A stretch of 34,381 bases of DNA from Candidatus Roseilinea sp. NK_OTU-006 (GTDB lineage: Bacteria; Chloroflexota; Anaerolineae; J036; Brachytrichaceae). A model generated the notes under the pieces. It was not told the DNA's origin, did not search any database, and saw nothing but the letters and a program-made list of their open reading frames with translations. The stretch lies in NCBI RefSeq assembly GCF_012931985.1, contig NZ_JAAFGM010000032.1, forward strand, positions 1 to 34,381, read 5' to 3'. How positions within the stretch are numbered: the first letter of the stretch is position 1; each line of letters begins with the position of its first letter. Made by a program: the position numbers and the translations under genes. Positions 32,176 to 34,381 of this stretch are shown piece by piece.

Positions 32176-32496
32176 TCAGCCGGTCATGAACATGCGCTGG
32201 AAGCGCATCATCAGACCGAGGTCGCCGGCAATGCGCAGCTTGCCGCTCATAAACGCCTTGGTCGGGTCAAGCCGACCGCCGATGATATCAATCCAGTCCT
32301 GCGCCGCCACATTGATGGTGACGGTGGGCTGTTCGGCCACGCCCTCTTTCACGTCAAATTTGCCGTCTGCGATGGCCAATGCATAATTGCCGCCACCGTC
32401 GCCGGTCGCGTTCAATTGAATCACCGCATTTACGCCTTTGGCCAACGCAGGGTTGAAGTTTGCCGCCATGGTCTGCAGCGCCTCGATCAGCGTCAT
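32176..32496 (-). CDS. SCP-2 sterol transfer family protein
   Basis: A 106-residue single SCP-2 domain: NPALAKGVNAVIQLNATGDG, ADGKFDVKEGVAEQPTVTIN, DWIDIIGGRLDPTKAFMSGK and LRIAGDLGLMMRFQRMF follow the SCP-2 pattern to the end of the fold. The domain is a hydrophobic-ligand carrier with no catalytic motif. The ATG has GGAG six bases upstream. It is the first gene of a two-gene minus-strand unit with the double NTF2-like protein and is divergent from the beta-lactamase-fold gene. The ligand is unknown. It is complete, unlike the SCP-2 pseudogene at 1755-2169, which is a different subtype. Confidence 0.9.
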   Translation of the reverse strand: MTLIEALQTMAANFNPALAKGVNAVIQLNATGDGGGNYALAIADGKFDVKEGVAEQPTVTINVAAQDWIDIIGGRLDPTKAFMSGKLRIAGDLGLMMRFQRMFMTG

Positions 32497-32599
32497 GGTT
32501 CACTCCGTGTGATGTATCAGAGCATATGCGATCCCCGTTGGTTCGCCAGCGGGCAACTTGGGTGAGTATACCGCGCCGCACTTTCGCCTACAACTGCTC

Positions 32600-34081
32600 A
32601 TGGGACGACGCTTCCTGAACCGTAGCACGCTGGAGAACGCCGCCGTCGTCTCGGCCATCCTCATCTTCGCCATCTTGGTCGCCAACGTGATCATGTTTAT
32701 CAGCTCGCGCGATCGGCTGCCGCCGGAGACGCGGTTGGGCGACCTGGACGTGAGCGGACTCACGGTGGACGAGGCGATCGGCGCTGTCACACGCGCCTTG
32801 CGACAGCCGGTGACGCTGCGTTATCTCGACCAGCGCATCGAGCTTGAGCCGGCGGCGATCGGCTTTCGGCTGAACGAGCCGGTTGCGCGGTTGCAACTCG
32901 AAGCAGTCATCGCCGGCCAGCAAGGGCTGGATAAGCTGCCGGCATTCATCTTGCGCCGGAACGATCACCCGGCGCGCATTCCGCTGCCCTACCAGTATTC
33001 CGAGCCGCAGCTTCAAGGGGTTTTGGCCGAACTGGCCACGCGCTACGACCGCGACCCTCGCCCCCCTGCGCCCGACCTGGCCTCCGGCACCGTCACGCCC
33101 GGCCAGGACGGCACCGTGCTCAACGTGGCCGAAGCGTCACAGGCGATCCTGGCCGCAATGCAATCTGGCGCCGCGCGCACGGTGGACCTGCCGGTGGATG
33201 TCATGCCGCTGGGTATGAAAGGCGTCCGGTCGCTCGAAGCAGCCGTGCTGGAGCGGCTTCGTCCGCTCACCGCGCGTACGGGCAATCTGGCCGGGGTCTT
33301 CATCAAGGACCTGGTCAGCGGCGAGGAGCTGGCCATCAACGGCGACGTTGCCTTCTCCGGCGCAGGCTGGTTGAAGCTGGGATTGATCCTGGAAGCCTAC
33401 CGCGCAAATGCACTGCCCATCGCACCGACGCTGCGCGAAAAGCTCGAGCGGGTCTCGGCGGGCGGCGGCCCGGCAGAGATCAACGACGTCTTGCGCGAAT
33501 TGGGCAACGGCGACGCGCAGCTCGGCGCCGACCGCGTGAACGCCACACTGCAAAAGCTGGGACTGCGCAACACCTTCCTGGCGCAGCCGCTCGGCCAAGG
33601 CGTGGCACCGCCCACCATCGTGACGCCGGCCAACGCGCGCGGCGACATCAACGCCGACCCAGACCCGAACGCGCAATCCACCGTCGCCGATGTCGGCGTG
33701 CTCTTGGAGATGATCGAGCAATGCCGCAACGGCGCGGGCGGGATGTTCCTCGCGTTCGACGGCAGGTTCTCGGCGGCGAAATGCGACGAGATGCTCACCG
33801 TGATCGCCAAGAACAACGCCTCGGGCTTGATCGCAGCCGGCAGCGGGAGCGCCACCGTCTTTCACCGCCAGGCATGGGACGCGCGCAACCACGGCGATGC
33901 CGCCCTGGTGCGCTCGCCCAAAGGCGAGTATGTGGTCGCCGTGATGTTGCACGGCCCAGGCCAGCTCGATTGGAAAGAGACGTCGCCGATCATCAGCGAC
34001 ATCGCACGTCTGGCGTATGGCTTCTTTAACGAGGAGATGCCGCCTGCACCTCCTGCGCTGACCGGCGCGCCGCCGCCATAA
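32600..34081 (+). CDS. Membrane-anchored beta-lactamase-fold protein, probably catalytically inactive
   Basis: A 493-residue protein with one N-terminal membrane segment (about 13-34) and the rest outside. Residues about 40-100 resemble the PG_binding_4/VanW-type N-terminal repeat (RLGDLDVSGLTVDEAIGAVT). The C-terminal half (about 225-475) has the class A beta-lactamase/penicillin-binding fold: AINGDVAFSGAGWLKLGLIL, LGADRVNATLQKLGLRNTFL, HGDAALVRSPKGEYVVAVML. The nucleophile of S-x-x-K is replaced by Gly256 (GWLK, codon GGC, one base from AGC), the S-D-N region reads N-G-D (303-305), and K-(T/H)-G reads R-Q-A (423-425). Loss of all three suggests a non-enzymatic peptidoglycan-binding or sensing role. 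The tail is proline-rich (PPAPPALTGAPPP). Confidence 0.85.
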   Translation: MGRRFLNRSTLENAAVVSAILIFAILVANVIMFISSRDRLPPETRLGDLDVSGLTVDEAIGAVTRALRQPVTLRYLDQRIELEPAAIGFRLNEPVARLQLEAVIAGQQGLDKLPAFILRRNDHPARIPLPYQYSEPQLQGVLAELATRYDRDPRPPAPDLASGTVTPGQDGTVLNVAEASQAILAAMQSGAARTVDLPVDVMPLGMKGVRSLEAAVLERLRPLTARTGNLAGVFIKDLVSGEELAINGDVAFSGAGWLKLGLILEAYRANALPIAPTLREKLERVSAGGGPAEINDVLRELGNGDAQLGADRVNATLQKLGLRNTFLAQPLGQGVAPPTIVTPANARGDINADPDPNAQSTVADVGVLLEMIEQCRNGAGGMFLAFDGRFSAAKCDEMLTVIAKNNASGLIAAGSGSATVFHRQAWDARNHGDAALVRSPKGEYVVAVMLHGPGQLDWKETSPIISDIARLAYGFFNEEMPPAPPALTGAPPP

Positions 34082-34084
34082 CCC

Positions 34085-34270
34085 TCACTTCGGTAGGTAA
34101 CGGCGGGGAACTTTGCACACCATGGTGTAGGCCGGGTCGAAGAAGTTGCCCAAGTCATATCGGGCAGCCTGGCCCATCAGGATGCCGGTCGCGTGCGCAT
34201 CTAGCTCGTAGTCATCGCGCAGCCAGCGGGCCATTTCAGTCGTGGCGTGCTGTAATACCAACTGCCACAT
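34085..34270 (-). pseudogene. Possible C-terminal fragment of an acetamidase/formamidase-like protein
   Basis: A 61-residue frame from ATG 34268-34270 to a stop at 34085-34087. The text TTEMARWLRDDYELDAHATG and then ARYDLGNFFDPAYTMVCKVP resembles the last helix-strand region of acetamidase/formamidase proteins (the AY-M-L-x-S-x-A-x-D-L stretch followed by a VDP...K-x-P ending), but the match is loose and a full protein of that family is about 300 residues. The ATG overlaps the stop of the upstream frame (TGATG), so it is either a coupled small gene or the end of one gene broken by a frameshift. Convergent with the preceding plus-strand gene. Confidence 0.4.
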
Positions 34271-34381
34271 CAAGGCGTGCTAAATAAGGACAGGGCCTGG
34301 ACGTTGTCTTTGATCCAACGCCAATCAACCAGCCTGCGAAGTGCGTCGGCGTCGTCAGCTAACGCATGCAATATCTGCTCG
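34270..34381 (-). CDS. C-terminal end of an unidentified protein cut by the window edge
   Basis: An open frame enters from the right edge and ends at TGA (34270-34272), reading EQILHALADDADALRRLVDW then RWIKDNVQALSLFSTP. It is helical and charged. Its stop overlaps the start of the next minus-strand frame. Too little is present to name it. It may be part of the same original gene as the downstream frame. Confidence 0.4.
   Translation of the reverse strand, partial: EQILHALADDADALRRLVDWRWIKDNVQALSLFSTP

Overview
The window looks like part of a chromosome from a Chloroflexota bacterium, most likely Anaerolineae-like. This is inferred from GC-rich DNA, many family-2 and family-4 glycosyltransferases mixed with SAM methyltransferases, large secreted FG-GAP proteins, and a (F/Y)LP-x-x-x-(R/N) tail motif that I associate with secreted proteins of this phylum. 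No transposase, integrase, CRISPR array or recognisable defence system was found.

Left edge (1-2401): metK (partial, minus strand) lies behind a textbook SAM-I riboswitch whose terminator and antiterminator can both be read. A divergent YdjM-like membrane protein follows, then a frameshifted SCP-2 sterol-carrier pseudogene.

Glycan cluster A (2402-11914): a radical SAM protein, a glycosyltransferase with a 14-residue tandem repeat, a GT2, an 858-residue two-domain glycosyltransferase, a CmoB-like methyltransferase, a small coiled-coil protein and a GT4. Two short remnants at 3541-3769 and 6530-6773 look like gene ends joined by internal deletions. The stretch 5.5-10.2 kb is visibly poorer in GC than its surroundings.

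Secreted proteins (11973-19805): two tandem paralogous FG-GAP proteins. The second carries three extra Ig/Fn3-like modules. A metallophosphoesterase broken by one frameshift follows on the opposite strand. All three carry the LP-type motif.

Glycan cluster B (19819-26996): three GT2/GT4 glycosyltransferases and two methyltransferases in a tightly coupled plus-strand run (20846-25541), flanked by minus-strand glycosyltransferases on both sides. A probable degraded gene lies at 25542-25868.

Right part (27063-34381): class II fructose-bisphosphate aldolase with a terminator, tRNA-Pro(CGG), a FemABX-like protein, a GH1 beta-glucosidase, a double NTF2-like protein paired with an intact SCP-2 protein, and a membrane-anchored beta-lactamase-fold protein in which all three catalytic motifs appear lost. 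The right edge cuts a minus-strand unit.

Together the clusters probably make and export a cell-surface glycan. Several cluster A proteins carry coiled-coil extensions, which may hold the enzymes together. The most unusual observations are the shared LP-motif tail, the module expansion in the paralogous FG-GAP pair, the apparently dead beta-lactamase-fold protein, the in-frame coiled-coil repeat and the strong excess of the palindrome GCCGGC.
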